Part shown: positions 18,256 to 28,220 of the stretch, piece by piece
How the letters are laid out: the number at the start of each line of letters is the position of its first letter
Position numbering within the stretch: position 1 is the first letter of the stretch
Assembly: GCF_023074185.1 (NCBI RefSeq)
Contig: NZ_JADPKY010000089.1
Coordinates: 1 to 58,442, forward strand
Source of the DNA: Bradyrhizobium sp. 132
Lineage (GTDB): Bacteria > Pseudomonadota > Alphaproteobacteria > Rhizobiales > Xanthobacteraceae
Length of the DNA: 58,442 nucleotides
Direction: 5' to 3'
The notes under the pieces: model-generated
Told to the model about the DNA's origin: nothing
What the model saw: the letters and a program-made list of their open reading frames with translations, nothing else
The model's database searches: none
Program-made: the position numbers and the translations under genes

Positions 18256-18737
18256 CCTACCACCCGGAACTTTACACAGGTCGGCGCCCACGTCGAGACG
18301 CCAGGAAGCCCAGATAAGGCGGTCCTCGAAAACGCGCCGCTCAGGCGCGGCGACGGACCGCCCGCCATCGTGCGCTGCACCTGCCCGGAATTCACCTCGG
18401 TCTGCCCGTCACCGGTCAGCCGAGTTTCATCGTAATCGACTACGCGCCCGACGAGGCACTGGTGGGCTCCAAATCACTGAAGCAGTTCAGGACTTCGTTC
18501 CGCAAACACGGCGCTTTGCATGATGAATGCGCAGCGCTAGTCGGCCGACGCATTGCCGGGGCGATCAAACCACTGTGGCTGCGCGTCGGCGGCTACCGGC
18601 ATCCGCGTGGCGGCATCCCCATCGACGTGTTCTGGCAGACCGGCGCGCCACCGGAGGGCGCCTGGTTGCGCGATACAGGCGTGGCGCCTTATCGCTGCCG
18701 TCGGCTGAGCAACCAAAAGAGCGACAGCCGCTCGTGA
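18256..18737 (+). pseudogene. queF: QueF (preQ0 reductase) remnant, frameshifted
   Basis: A frame from about 18256 gives [20 protein letters not shown] and then [12 protein letters not shown] with the catalytic Cys context of QueF (CPEFTSxCP); near 18410 it shifts. A second frame gives [58 protein letters not shown] and GVAPYR. QueF reduces 7-cyano-7-deazaguanine to preQ1 with NADPH. With the Cys and the E/D residues in different frames the copy is dead unless the shift is a sequencing error. The length of about 150 codons matches the short QueF type. Confidence 0.8.
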
Positions 18738-19166
18738 GTAGCGCAAGAGCTGCAGGTTCGTAACTACGATTCATCAAGGGTGATGTCATGTTGAACGCGG
18801 CAGAAACTGCTGGTGTAGCTGAGAGCGATTCCTCAGCTGGTAGCTGTCGCCGTTCTCTACTTAGTGATGGCGGATCGCGGGCGGCAGTGGATCTCGAAAC
18901 GCGGAGCATTCGCGGCGAGGCGAGACGAAATGATTCGCAAGGCTGGAAGATCGCCGTTGCAAATCGCCGCGGACCGGGAGTCCTACGGGCTGCTCCGGCC
19001 GTGCACAAATGGCCCGTTGGCTCGATACTGGCACTGAGGCTGTCGCCGGAAGTGCTGGGGCTGTTTCATTTCTATAGGAGAGATGGCCACCTTCTACGCG
19101 TCGCCTGCGAAGTCATCGCGCTTCCGGCGGCTTAATCAAACGAATCCAGACATCAGAGGACGTGCC
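18738..19166. other. Gene-free stretch before the N-acetyltransferase gene
   Basis: An open frame at 18788-19135 (115 codons, plus) has no recognisable family and no convincing ribosome-binding site. I do not call it. The promoter of the downstream gene should lie near its right end, but I could not pick boxes with confidence. Confidence 0.4.
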
Positions 19167-19979
19167 ATGGCATTTAAGATTGCGACCTATCTCGATCGGA
19201 TCGGCCTTGCTCAAGTCCCGACAACGGTTGATGGCCTTCTTGCGCTCCAGCAGGCTCAAATGCGAGCGATCCCCTATGAGAACATTGATGTTCTGCTGGG
19301 CGATATCCCCGATCTGACTGAGAATTCGATCTGGGCCAAACTTATCGATGCCCGGCGAGGCGGCTATTGCTTCGAATTGAACAAGTTGTTTGGCTTGGCG
19401 CTCGAAGAACTCGATTTCAAGGTCCGGCCAATTCTTTGCAGGGTGCGCATGGGGGCTTCGGCAGGTGGCCCACGCACACATCATGCATTGATCGTGACCA
19501 TAGAGGGGTGCGACTGGCTTGCCGATGCCGGCTTTCCCGGTCCGGCACCGATTGTACCGCTACGAATCGATGCGAATGAGCAGCAAATAGTTGGCGGGGA
19601 CGTGTTTCGTCTGCGGGCCGACCCGGCCAGTGGAGAGCTCGTGCTTGAACGCAAGAACGAAGATGAATGGTTCGCTCTTTTCGGCATTGACCGAGCCGTC
19701 GCCCTGCCACCCGATTTCGAGGGCGCCAACTTCATCTGCGCACGCTGGGACCGTATGCCCTTTCCATCCGTCCTCATGATGAGTGTGCTGACATCGGAGG
19801 GACGTGCAACCTTGCTTAACAAGAAGCTCAGATTGACTCGCAGCCAATTTAAGGAAACACAAACACTGGAAACGAAGATCGAACTGCAGCAGGTCTTGGC
19901 CAATGTCTTCGGGCTCCGACTGACTCAGTGCACCGTTGATTCGTTATGGGAAAAGCTTGGGTCACGTGGACTTGTATAG
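19167..19979 (+). CDS. nat: Arylamine N-acetyltransferase
   Basis: 270 residues from ATG 19167, preceded by AGAGGA. The Cys-His-Asp triad is visible: RRGGYCFELN with C68, THHALIV with H105, and DAGFPG with D120, at spacings typical of bacterial NATs (about C69, H107, D122). The family transfers acetyl from acetyl-CoA to arylamines and hydrazines; relatives acylate or cyclise polyketide-amine chains (rifamycin amide synthase). It is an intact gene in otherwise decayed DNA, with no partner genes to suggest a pathway. Length is normal for the family. Confidence 0.9.
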   Translation: MAFKIATYLDRIGLAQVPTTVDGLLALQQAQMRAIPYENIDVLLGDIPDLTENSIWAKLIDARRGGYCFELNKLFGLALEELDFKVRPILCRVRMGASAGGPRTHHALIVTIEGCDWLADAGFPGPAPIVPLRIDANEQQIVGGDVFRLRADPASGELVLERKNEDEWFALFGIDRAVALPPDFEGANFICARWDRMPFPSVLMMSVLTSEGRATLLNKKLRLTRSQFKETQTLETKIELQQVLANVFGLRLTQCTVDSLWEKLGSRGLV

Positions 19980-20634
19980 GAAAGAAAGTGATCAAGCATT
20001 CCCAGCGCGACGATGTTCTGTGCGGTCTCTTCCAAATCCCAGGACGGGATCGTCGACTCTGTTATTGGCGATGTCGTAGTGCTTCAGGGGACGATCGAGT
20101 TGCTCTGGAATGATCCCATCGATCCGTGGCTTCAAGGGTGCCGAGCGCCTGGCGCCTTTATGTCACAGCTGGCCGGAGGGTGCGGGCTGCGGCGATCCCT
20201 CTCGTCGGAGAGGTGGTAGAATATCCTCGGCATGGTCGAGGAAGGCGGTGGCGGCCAAGCTTCGTTTCCATGGCCTGACCCGCAAGCCCCTGGCCGGAAT
20301 CTAAGAATACCACCAACTAACTGAAAATTCACAATTTTATAATTTACCAAACCGAGAATACCATTAGCTATACCAAGCCGATGTTTCACAATTTTGGTTC
20401 GAATCCGCTTCAGGCTGAACGTACGAGATCAGGAGCTATGCTCGTCAATTCCCTGTGAGTCTTGTGGGCTTACAGCAATAAGTGCTGTGACCAGCCGTGG
20501 ATTCGAAGCGTACGGCACTTCGTCAGGCACCGCAGCCTTCGCTCGGCATCGAGACCGGCAATCACGGCAGGCTCGCAAGAGCGAAAGACGATGCAATGTC
20601 CCCTCAATCAACCAGCGTCTCCACCCGGAAGGAT
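19980..20634. other. Gene-free stretch with an AT-rich patch
   Basis: No gene is seen. An AT-rich patch lies at about 20305-20400 (TTTATAATTT and repeated ACAATTTT), unlike its surroundings. Just after it, at 20398-20408, is GGTTCGAATCC, a T-loop-like string, but no tRNA could be folded around it. Confidence 0.45.
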
Positions 20635-21504
20635 GCTAATCCGAGATCACGTCCCAGCTTGTGGCCGCAATCGAAGCGAATCCCGACAGACCATAATTAC
20701 CCTGGCGCAAATCATCCGGCGCTTTCTTCATGCCGGTCAATGTGCTGACCAAGAACGGCTATACCGGCATCAATATCGTGAGTCTCTGGGTCGCCGCCCA
20801 ATTAAAGGGGTTCAGCTCGCCCGTGTGGGCCACTTACAAACAATGGTCGGAGCTTGGCGCTCAGGTTCGCGCAGGCGTGAAATCGAGCCCTGTGATCTTC
20901 TACAAGGAATTCGACGCCGAGCCCGATCCCGACGTTGCGGATGACGACGGCAAACCGCGTGTCGCCCGCGCATCGCGGGTGTTCAACGCGGCGCAGGTCG
21001 AGGGTTACGCCCTGAACCCAGTGCCGGAGCCTCTCGGTCCGGTCGCCCGCATCGCAGGCGCCGATGCGTTCGTGAGAGCGACGGGCGCGCCCATCGAGCA
21101 CGGCGGCGACCGGGCCTTTTACCGGCTCTCCACCGATCGTATCCAGATGCCTCCGGAGGAAATGTCTGCGGCACCGAAACCCTGTCCCGCAGCGAAGGCT
21201 ATTACGCCACGCTTGTCCACGAGCTGACCCGGCGCGAAACACAGGCTCGATCGCACGTTCGGCAAACGCTTCGGCGGTCAGGCCCACGCCGCCGAGGAAT
21301 TGGTCGCTGAAATCGGCGCGGCGTTCCTGTGGCGCGGAGCTTCAGATCACGCAGGATGTGCGTGCCGATCACGCTCGTATCTCGCGCAGTGGCTAAAGCT
21401 GATGAAGGTCGGATTCCCGCGCGGTTTTCGCTGCCGCCGCCAAGGCGTCCGAAGGCGCTTCCTACCTGAAGCGGCTCGGGGCCAAAGTGAGGGCCGCGAC
21501 GTGA
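20635..21504 (+). pseudogene. ArdC-type antirestriction protein remnant
   Basis: Joined across several shifts and one stop, the sequence gives EITSQLVAAIEANPDRP, LTKNGYTGINIVSLWVAAQ, WATYKQWSELGAQVR, VIFYKEFD, YYATLVHELT (the zinc HExxH start, here HELTR and so mutated), then AEELVAEIGAAFL and YLAQWLKLMK. This is the ArdC layout: an N-terminal single-strand DNA-binding domain and a C-terminal zincin-like domain, found on conjugative plasmids and elements where it protects entering DNA from restriction. The copy is clearly dead. It ends near a strong hairpin at 21511-21538. Confidence 0.8.
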
Positions 21505-21509
21505 TGCCG

Positions 21510-21692
21510 TTAGCGCGGCCGGAAGTCCGGCCGCGCTAGGGCGAGCCGGACATTGTGCAAATTGTAATGAGCAGTCCGCAGTTCGTGCGAGCCTTCCGGT
21601 AGGGACGGAAGGCTTGCCGCGATCTCGCGCAGCATAACTTGCAACTCGAATTTCGTTGCGCGTAGCACTTCGCTTTGTGAAATAACTCTCAC
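21510..21692 (-). CDS. Small hypothetical protein, GTG start with strong ribosome-binding site
   Basis: GTG at 21692 is preceded by GGAGGAGG with a good spacing, which decides the start; longer upstream frames are ignored. The 60-residue product (VRVISQSEVLRATKFELQ, then LREIAASLPSLPEGSHELRT) looks helical and soluble. Its last codons lie inside a perfect hairpin that also closes the convergent ardC remnant. The function is unknown. Confidence 0.5.
   Translation of the reverse strand: MRVISQSEVLRATKFELQVMLREIAASLPSLPEGSHELRTAHYNLHNVRLALARPDFRPR
21511..21538. terminator. Perfect 13-bp hairpin between convergent genes
   Basis: TAGCGCGGCCGGA (21511-21523), two-base spacer, TCCGGCCGCGCTA (21526-21538). 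It is GC-rich and lies where the ardC remnant (plus) and the 60-residue gene (minus) meet. There is no T-run on either side, so a classical intrinsic terminator is uncertain. Confidence 0.4.
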
Positions 21693-22397
21693 TATTTCCT
21701 CCTCCAGTTCCGGCCACGGACATCTCGGCCTTCTTGCGACGGGAGGAGCGCCGCAGGCGGCGGGCCGCATCGCCTTGGACCGCAACGAAGTGGAGGAGCT
21801 CGTTTGCGCGCTTGCGGCCGCCAAGCCGCCGAGGCGCTTAAGTCGGCAAGACCAAAGGACGTGATTTGTCTGCTGGCCCCGTGGAGGAAAGTGTGGGGTT
21901 AGGTTCACAGCGAGGTGGCGCATCAGCGCTATGATCCGAGCGTGGTGCCGTGCACCGGCAAGTGAGACGGATGCTATAATTGCAGATAAGCTAGCGAGCT
22001 ACGTTTTCATGCATTTTTCCGGTCTCAATTGCCAGTTCGGCTATCCCAGCCTGGTAACTGCTAGGCTTGCCGGAGCCGCCGCTCAATTAACCCTCGTGAG
22101 GCCTCGGCGAATTGGACAACGTGTCCCAAAACCGCATTAGCAACTGCGCGACGACACGCGAGAGGCGACGCGGCAACTTCAAACTGCCCACCAGAAAAGG
22201 GAGCAAAGGAGGTCAGCAAGCGATTGGTTCCGAGATAGCACGTGCCGCCCGGACGAGTGCGTTACAGCCGCGCTATGCTGAGCGAGCAACTTAAGCACAC
22301 AAAATGGTGAAACACCTTCCTTTAAGCTCGCGAGCCGCCGGCAGCAAGCCGGCGCGCCTCGCTATACCGATCGTCAAAGGGGGCTTTGGACAATAGA
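21693..22397. other. Gene-free stretch
   Basis: Only short frames of shadow-like composition. A small GCCGGC stem (22337-22342 with 22348-22353) lies 45 bases beyond the stop of the haloperoxidase-like gene but lacks a T-run. Confidence 0.45.
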
Positions 22398-24536
22398 TTA
22401 GGGGTTCACCGCCACCGCGTCGAAGGAGCCAAACCCCACTTTGGGGTCGGCCGGATCGTTAAGCTTGCCCGGCCATTTCACATCGCCGCAAACCAGTGAG
22501 GTCTGGTCACGATCTTGCCGGCCGTCCGCGGCGAACGCGGAAAAGACGGTTCCTGTGGGCATGGCGCCCGCTTTGGGCTTGAGTACTTTCGAGACCACCT
22601 CGCGCGCCACCTTATTGCCGAGCAGGATGCCTGCGTCGGCGTCGAAGATATAATGCACCCCCATGGTCAGGCGACTGTCGGCGTTCTCACGCTCGGCGCA
22701 AGCCATGGTCAGCGGGCGAGGATCGCAAAATTGCGGGCTAGTGAACGGGTCAATTAGCATGTTGTTGGCGTCACGAGCGCAACGCACATAGTTTAGCGCG
22801 TCCTTGTTCAATCCGTTGAACTCATCGGAGAGAAACTTGAACTGCCCCACCGGCTCGTAGAATTGGCGCAGCACCCCAAACAAAGCTCCGCCGAAGCTGG
22901 CGTGGCCAGAGGGATATGCAGGGAACGGTGGGGTAATGTTGAGGCCGCCGTCCGAATTGCTCACCTGGGCGCCAAGCGGAAACCACTGCGTGGGAAAACC
23001 GGCCGCGGGCGAATTAAGTTGCGCCTGTCGAATCACCGTCACGGGCCGGGCGATCTGATAGTGATATTTTGCCTCCCAGGCTGCGATCGCGGCGTCGGCC
23101 ATAGCGATATTGACTAGAGCATAGAAGCGAGCGACTTCGACCGCTTCTTTGAGTTGGATGTTCTGCCGCAATCGCATCGGCGTAAAATTATTCGCCGGTT
23201 GCATTTGCGAGGACTCGATCACCGCGTCGACAATTTGGTTGTACAATCGCGGCGGCGCGCAGAGGCCGGCTGTGCCGTCATAGGCCCAGAACTGCGCGAT
23301 GCTACGCCCATCCTTATTTTGAGTTGGAATTTCCCGCTTACCTTTGGTGTCGTACAGCGGTTCAGCCGCCCATTCGTAAACCGCCTTGAGGGAGGGAATA
23401 GTAGCCAGCGCGTCGGCGAGAGGTAGGTCAGTTCTACCCAGTGTATCGAGTACGGCTTTCTCAAGCTCGGCCGGTCGGACCGCCGCCGCATTTGTAAGCG
23501 CGAAGGGCCGTACATAGTGCCAATAGGCGCCAAGCGCCGTCTGGATCTTTGACACTGGATCGGGAGACCATTGTCCGGCCGGGAATTTGCCCTCAACACG
23601 ATTGAGCCGAGGCGTCTCTCCGGCGCCAAAAGCAGGTTCGGAAAGTTGGGAGCCGTCGTTCTCGCGCAGGCTAATTAGGCGCTGCGCCACCGCATGGCCG
23701 GCGCGCGCGCCTTCCTGATAATCGGCGCTGCCGGTGTCGAGCAGTTCTGCAGCGCATCGGCGATACTCCTGGAGGTTGAAATCGAATTCACCTAGCGGAG
23801 CATTCGCTAGATCGCGGCAATTGAGGGGTCCGGGGGCAATCCGAGACGCGATTAGGCCAGGATACAGCCAAGCCAACACATCGTAGGCCGCTTGATGGAT
23901 CGCGGCAGCAACTTTCTTGTTTGAAGGCGAGCCAGCGACCGGCGATTCGATGAAACTGTCGGGCCCGACACCGTAAATGATGCTCTGATAAGCGCCAGAA
24001 TAGATATTGGCGGCCTCGAACATGGCAAGATGCACAAGCGCCATTGCCCGACTGGAGCGATGTGGCCCGATCTGCTGGTAATAGACGATCGGCCTCGTCA
24101 CCGAAGGAATATGATCGACCGAGGTAGCATCGAGGGCCACTTTGTGCCAAAATCTCAGGTAGTCATTAGCGGTCAGCTCCTCCATATTTCCGTTCGGAGC
24201 CAAAATTGCTAGTTGCGCTAGAGAATTAACCGAGGCGGGTGTGGAAGTCGCCGTCAGCGCTTGAGCGATCTGCGCTCGCGTGCTTAGCGTACTTACGAAC
24301 TCTCTCGGAGTGAATTTCTGGAGGGTTAAAGAGGTCGCCCGCCCGGGCAGTTTTATAGAAGTCCGAAGTGCCTCGTCCTGCTTGGCGGCCGTCGGGTCCT
24401 TCCGTCCTGCAGTCGCGCCATAAATGCGGTTGAACTCGGCATACCCTTCCGGTGACAACGGGGACGGCTGGGCGGCTACCTGCCCAGAAATTGCTACCGT
24501 AGCGGCGCACGTAAATACAAACGACGTCAAACGCAT
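22398..24536 (-). CDS. Secreted vanadium-dependent haloperoxidase-like protein
   Basis: 712 residues with an N-terminal signal peptide (MRLTSFVFTCAATVAISGQVAAQ). The vanadate-pocket motifs of vanadium haloperoxidases and PAP2 acid phosphatases are complete: K490-x6-R497-P498, P-S543-G544-H545, and S621-R622-x5-H628 with D632. It should act in the periplasm or outside the cell, binding vanadate to oxidise halides with H2O2, or else hydrolysing phosphate esters. H2O2 would be a product of the LodA-type oxidase encoded upstream in the same direction, so a paired oxidase and peroxidase is attractive but inferred. A gap of 666 bases separates it from the lodB-like gene, so it may have its own promoter. 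Halide preference cannot be predicted. Confidence 0.85.
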   Translation of the reverse strand: MRLTSFVFTCAATVAISGQVAAQPSPLSPEGYAEFNRIYGATAGRKDPTAAKQDEALRTSIKLPGRATSLTLQKFTPREFVSTLSTRAQIAQALTATSTPASVNSLAQLAILAPNGNMEELTANDYLRFWHKVALDATSVDHIPSVTRPIVYYQQIGPHRSSRAMALVHLAMFEAANIYSGAYQSIIYGVGPDSFIESPVAGSPSNKKVAAAIHQAAYDVLAWLYPGLIASRIAPGPLNCRDLANAPLGEFDFNLQEYRRCAAELLDTGSADYQEGARAGHAVAQRLISLRENDGSQLSEPAFGAGETPRLNRVEGKFPAGQWSPDPVSKIQTALGAYWHYVRPFALTNAAAVRPAELEKAVLDTLGRTDLPLADALATIPSLKAVYEWAAEPLYDTKGKREIPTQNKDGRSIAQFWAYDGTAGLCAPPRLYNQIVDAVIESSQMQPANNFTPMRLRQNIQLKEAVEVARFYALVNIAMADAAIAAWEAKYHYQIARPVTVIRQAQLNSPAAGFPTQWFPLGAQVSNSDGGLNITPPFPAYPSGHASFGGALFGVLRQFYEPVGQFKFLSDEFNGLNKDALNYVRCARDANNMLIDPFTSPQFCDPRPLTMACAERENADSRLTMGVHYIFDADAGILLGNKVAREVVSKVLKPKAGAMPTGTVFSAFAADGRQDRDQTSLVCGDVKWPGKLNDPADPKVGFGSFDAVAVNP

Positions 24537-25202
24537 CTCAACCTCCCCCTTTTTGTCGGCGATGTAAGAGTTTGCTAGCTTGCGTCCATCTCAATTTTGA
24601 TTTGGGCAAACGACCTAGTCGATGGCTCCGAATCGAATCAACATACCAATCAGCTAAGACAAGAATGACGTCGCCAAACGTCAGGCTATCACCAGCGCTT
24701 CGTGCGCATTGCAACCAAGGGCAAAAGGGTAGCTTCGCCAACTGCGATCAGCATCCCAAGGCAAGAGTTTTCTGTGAAAGACGCGCTTGCGTCGGTGCTC
24801 ATTGCGATATCCTTGTTTTGACCCGTCTCGGGTTTCTTTCCGACCGCCCGTTTCTTTGAAACTGCTATATACGTGGGTGTAAGCGGCACGATGAGAATGA
24901 CCGGCCTAAGTCGGGACCGAGCTGCGAAGCTGACAATCAATGAAGCAAACGCATCCGCAACCTAAGCGTGAAGGCAAATTGAGTCCAGCAACATTTTTGT
25001 CGCACGCAAGAGAGGGACCCCGACGGTTGTGGCGGCTAACCCGTAGACGTAGACGGGGGCAAACCAGTGACGGACCTGCCGAGATAGAGCGCTGTCACAG
25101 CCTCAGCGGACAAGTGCGCTTGCCAAAAAGGTGTTGGCCACCGGTGTGCGGCGGCTTGGTAAATTGGCAAGAGTTGTCGCGCCGAATGGCGCCATGTTTC
25201 GA
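24537..25202. other. Intergenic stretch upstream of the haloperoxidase-like gene
   Basis: No gene is seen. It should contain the promoter for the haloperoxidase-like gene. Short frames on both strands (24572-24859 plus, 24689-24940 minus) lack coding character. Confidence 0.4.
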
Positions 25203-26216
25203 TCAACCGTGCAACGAAGGCCTCCACGGCGACACGGACGCCCTTGAAATGCCCCCGATCGCCTCTGCACCGCCCGCCGCAGATGCGAGCGCGTTCGCAA
25301 GGCCCTGAGACGCAATTGGATCAAAACTTGCGGCGGCGTCGCCGATCGCTAGCCAGCCCTCGCCGACAGGCTGACGGAGCATTGACGGGGAGGCATCTAC
25401 GCTCCTCACGCGGCCGCTACGAACCAGTTCCCTAGCCCAGCGAGGAAGCGTGGTTGTGTCGTCGAGCGCGGCGAGAAGGGTTGACCGCGCGGCGTTGCTG
25501 CGAGCGAGGACGGGATCGTAGGTGAACAGAGCGCAGGTGAGCGTCTGCCGCGGGCCGCATACCGCATACCACCATCCCACTGCAGCGGCTTCGATGGTCA
25601 GAGACGCCGGTTCGCTCTGGCTCTCCGTGTCCGGCGCCGCCGACTGGACGTGAAGGGCGAGAACACGAAAGAGATTTTCGCGCTTCGCACCGAGCCGACG
25701 AGCTACCGGCGCCGCACGCCCGCTCGCATCCACCACAAACGCAGCGCGCAGAGTAGCCGGACCATCGCTCGAACGGGTCTGCACAGACCAATATCCATAG
25801 CGCCGGATCAGACCGCGAACGTGCTGGCCGAGGAAAACATCGGCGCCTGCAAGCACGGCCCGGCTCACGAGCAATCTCTCGAGGGCCACGCGATCAATCA
25901 CCCAAGCCCGTCCGCCAGCGTGGCTGAGAAAATGTTCGCGGTTTGGCCAAGCCGTTGACCACGCGCGATCGATGCACGTGAGAGGACATGCCAGATTGCC
26001 ATTCGCTTCGATGAGCTCTAGGAGACCGAGGTGAGAGAGAATAGGAATCGCATTCGGCGTCAGTACCTCGCCAGGCTTGGCCTCAGGCCGCAGGTCCTTC
26101 TCCAGAATCGCTACGCGCAGACACCGCTCCGCGAGATTTGCGGCGGCGACTGCTCCCGCCGGGCCCGCGCCGATGATAAGGACGTCCCAGACGCCGGCGG
26201 CGGCCACGACGTTCAC
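25203..26216 (-). CDS. lodB-like: LodB-like FAD-dependent oxidoreductase
   Basis: 337 residues. GAGPAG near 17-22 is the FAD Rossmann loop; VVDASGR and GDAAASFDPIASQGLANAL are the later FAD motifs of the tryptophan-halogenase/geranylgeranyl-reductase-like flavoproteins to which LodB belongs. LodB proteins are needed to build the cysteine-tryptophylquinone cofactor in LodA by hydroxylating the Trp. The ATG overlaps the stop of the LodA-like gene by four bases (ATGA), so the two are translationally coupled. That coupling is strong support for the pairing. The protein is cytosolic. Confidence 0.87.
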   Translation of the reverse strand: MNVVAAAGVWDVLIIGAGPAGAVAAANLAERCLRVAILEKDLRPEAKPGEVLTPNAIPILSHLGLLELIEANGNLACPLTCIDRAWSTAWPNREHFLSHAGGRAWVIDRVALERLLVSRAVLAGADVFLGQHVRGLIRRYGYWSVQTRSSDGPATLRAAFVVDASGRAAPVARRLGAKRENLFRVLALHVQSAAPDTESQSEPASLTIEAAAVGWWYAVCGPRQTLTCALFTYDPVLARSNAARSTLLAALDDTTTLPRWARELVRSGRVRSVDASPSMLRQPVGEGWLAIGDAAASFDPIASQGLANALASAAGGAEAIGGISRASVSPWRPSLHG

Positions 26217-28198
26217 ACCTCACCCTGACGGAACTGATGGCGCGGCGGCGTAGGTGGCTCCGGCGGTGTCTCGAGGCCCGCTGCGGACGGTGCCGGCTCT
26301 GCTGTCCGCTCCCGTAGGGACTCGATCCGGGTGATCAAGGCAATTTTTTCGTCGGAGCCGGCGTTCGCGCGGTCGCGGCCAGTCTCCACATGCACTGTTT
26401 CCGGGAAGCCAATGTCACGCAGCGCCTGCGGCGTTGAGCGCGGCTCGACCATCCCGAGCGTCGCCCACAGCCGCACCATGTTGTCGATGCGTTCGTAATA
26501 GGTGCGGCCGCGCACATCGCGCAGCCAGTCCTCACGCAGCAACGCATGCTTGAGGCGCTGCAGCTTCGGATCATCAACTGGATCGGTGACGTCAGCCCGC
26601 GCTCGCTCGAAAGCGGCGAAGCTCAGCACCTGGTCGGGCACGCGCGCGCCCCAGAAACTCGGAAACGACAAATATGTGCTCGGGGAATAGTCGGCGCTGG
26701 AGTTACACGATGCTTCATCGGTCTGCCAGGGCAGGCCGAGCCAGCGCGTGAGCGCGCCGGGGCCTGCGGCCGTGATCGGTCCTGCGGGTCCGAGGCACGT
26801 CTCTTGCGTCAGTTGCGAACCGAAATCCTGGCGCACGGCTTCGCCCTCCAGCACCAGGTTCAATCTGTACAGCAGGCGATCGTCGCGTTGGGCCGCGTGA
26901 TGCAGTGCCCACAGCTCAGGCCGCCGCATCGGCCACGTAAGCTCGATGCCTGGGTGGAACGGGCCGCCGAGGCACTCGGTCAGGCCCGCGCGCATCAGCT
27001 GAGATACCTGCGCATCGGCGGAGAGAGCCGCGAAGTCAGGTAGCGCCGGCGGTCCCTGCCAATCGGACACAAACGTGCCCGCTGCCCAACGATCGAGGTG
27101 TGCGAACATCGTAGGCGTGACCGACAGAAAAGTCAGATCGACGTCGCGGGCCTCACCGAAAAGGTCTCCGTATATGTAGGGTATCTGCCGTTGCGAGCCG
27201 GGACCGGGAGATACCGGGCGGAACAAAGCAAAGACCTGTTGGCGCCATGACTTGTTCCCGGGACTGGCGTCGGCCAGGCGTAAGATTACCGAGTCGGTCC
27301 GCGCATCGAGCGGCGACCCCACGCCGTGCGCGACAAGGAATCCGTAATTGATCCACTGCAGCGCGGTTAGACGGTCGAAGATCGGCCAAATGTCGTGCGA
27401 GAAGCTTGTCGTCTCCGGCCGGGCGAGCCAGCCGGCTGCCATGAACGCCTCCCGGACAGTGTCGTCCATCGTAACGAGACCGTTGAGGCCGGGCGCAAAA
27501 TTGGGCGGCGTGACGACCACATAACCGGGATCAGCTTCGAATTCGGTGGTGCCGACGGTTATGCGCGCGCGCACCGGCCCGTCGCACGTGTCGTCATACC
27601 AACGGTCGTTGTTGGCGAAGGTGACGGGGCGCATACCGGTGTAGAACGGCGCCGACTTGCCAAAACCGCCCAGGAAAATGAGCCGCCCGGCGTCGTCGGT
27701 TCGTAGCTCGCCAAGCGTGACGAAGACATTGAGAATCTGCCCATCGTCGAAACGGAATTCGGGCCCGGACAGGTTCGGACCGCTGATCTTCCGCATCGCC
27801 GGACTAATGTCGAGCTCACGCCGTCGCCGGCCGTAGTCCTCGTTGCGCCGCGCCGCAGGAACCACGAACTGCGCCGGCAGGTCCATGGCCTGGTTGAACT
27901 GGTACCAGCCGGCTTTGAGATTGGCGACTTCAACGCGCCAAGAGATCTTCAGGTCCGGGCCGTGGACGAGTTCGATGGTCTTGCCGGATTTCAGCCGCGC
28001 ATATACGTGGAAGCGCACCCCTTGGCGCTTGATCTCGCCTGCCGCGGTTTGAAAGCCGCCGCGCGCGTCGGGCGTTCCGCCGATCACCTCGGGCGCTAGC
28101 GTGTAGTCGTCCTGCCCCTGCGCGTTGCCCAGGCGAGCAATGCCGATCGGCGGATAGATGCCTATCCAGGCAATCTCGGATGCATTCACGGTCGCCAT
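26213..28198 (-). CDS. lodA-like: LodA/GoxA-like quinone (CTQ) amino-acid oxidase
   Basis: 661 residues. I start at ATG 28198, giving MATVNASEIAWIGIYPPIGI, with IARLGN typical of LodA N-termini; the frame extends upstream but that part lies inside the next gene. Landmarks are ISWRVEVANLKAG, WYDDTCDGPV, then ECLGGPFHPGIE with C409 and LPWQTDEASC with W491, the likely Cys-Trp pair of cysteine tryptophylquinone. LodA oxidises L-lysine at the epsilon amine and GoxA oxidises glycine, releasing aldehyde, ammonia and H2O2. The substrate here is unknown. The protein is somewhat shorter than LodA (726). The coupled lodB-like gene supports an active, modified enzyme. Confidence 0.87.
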   Translation of the reverse strand: MATVNASEIAWIGIYPPIGIARLGNAQGQDDYTLAPEVIGGTPDARGGFQTAAGEIKRQGVRFHVYARLKSGKTIELVHGPDLKISWRVEVANLKAGWYQFNQAMDLPAQFVVPAARRNEDYGRRRRELDISPAMRKISGPNLSGPEFRFDDGQILNVFVTLGELRTDDAGRLIFLGGFGKSAPFYTGMRPVTFANNDRWYDDTCDGPVRARITVGTTEFEADPGYVVVTPPNFAPGLNGLVTMDDTVREAFMAAGWLARPETTSFSHDIWPIFDRLTALQWINYGFLVAHGVGSPLDARTDSVILRLADASPGNKSWRQQVFALFRPVSPGPGSQRQIPYIYGDLFGEARDVDLTFLSVTPTMFAHLDRWAAGTFVSDWQGPPALPDFAALSADAQVSQLMRAGLTECLGGPFHPGIELTWPMRRPELWALHHAAQRDDRLLYRLNLVLEGEAVRQDFGSQLTQETCLGPAGPITAAGPGALTRWLGLPWQTDEASCNSSADYSPSTYLSFPSFWGARVPDQVLSFAAFERARADVTDPVDDPKLQRLKHALLREDWLRDVRGRTYYERIDNMVRLWATLGMVEPRSTPQALRDIGFPETVHVETGRDRANAGSDEKIALITRIESLRERTAEPAPSAAGLETPPEPPTPPRHQFRQGEV

Positions 28199-28220
28199 GT
28201 CGCCCCCCGTACGCTGCCGC

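Noticed and set aside
20397..20425. GGTTCGAATCC, resembling the T-loop of a tRNA and a possible attachment site
   Set aside because: No D-arm, anticodon arm or acceptor stem can be paired around it, and no direct repeat of it was found in the window.
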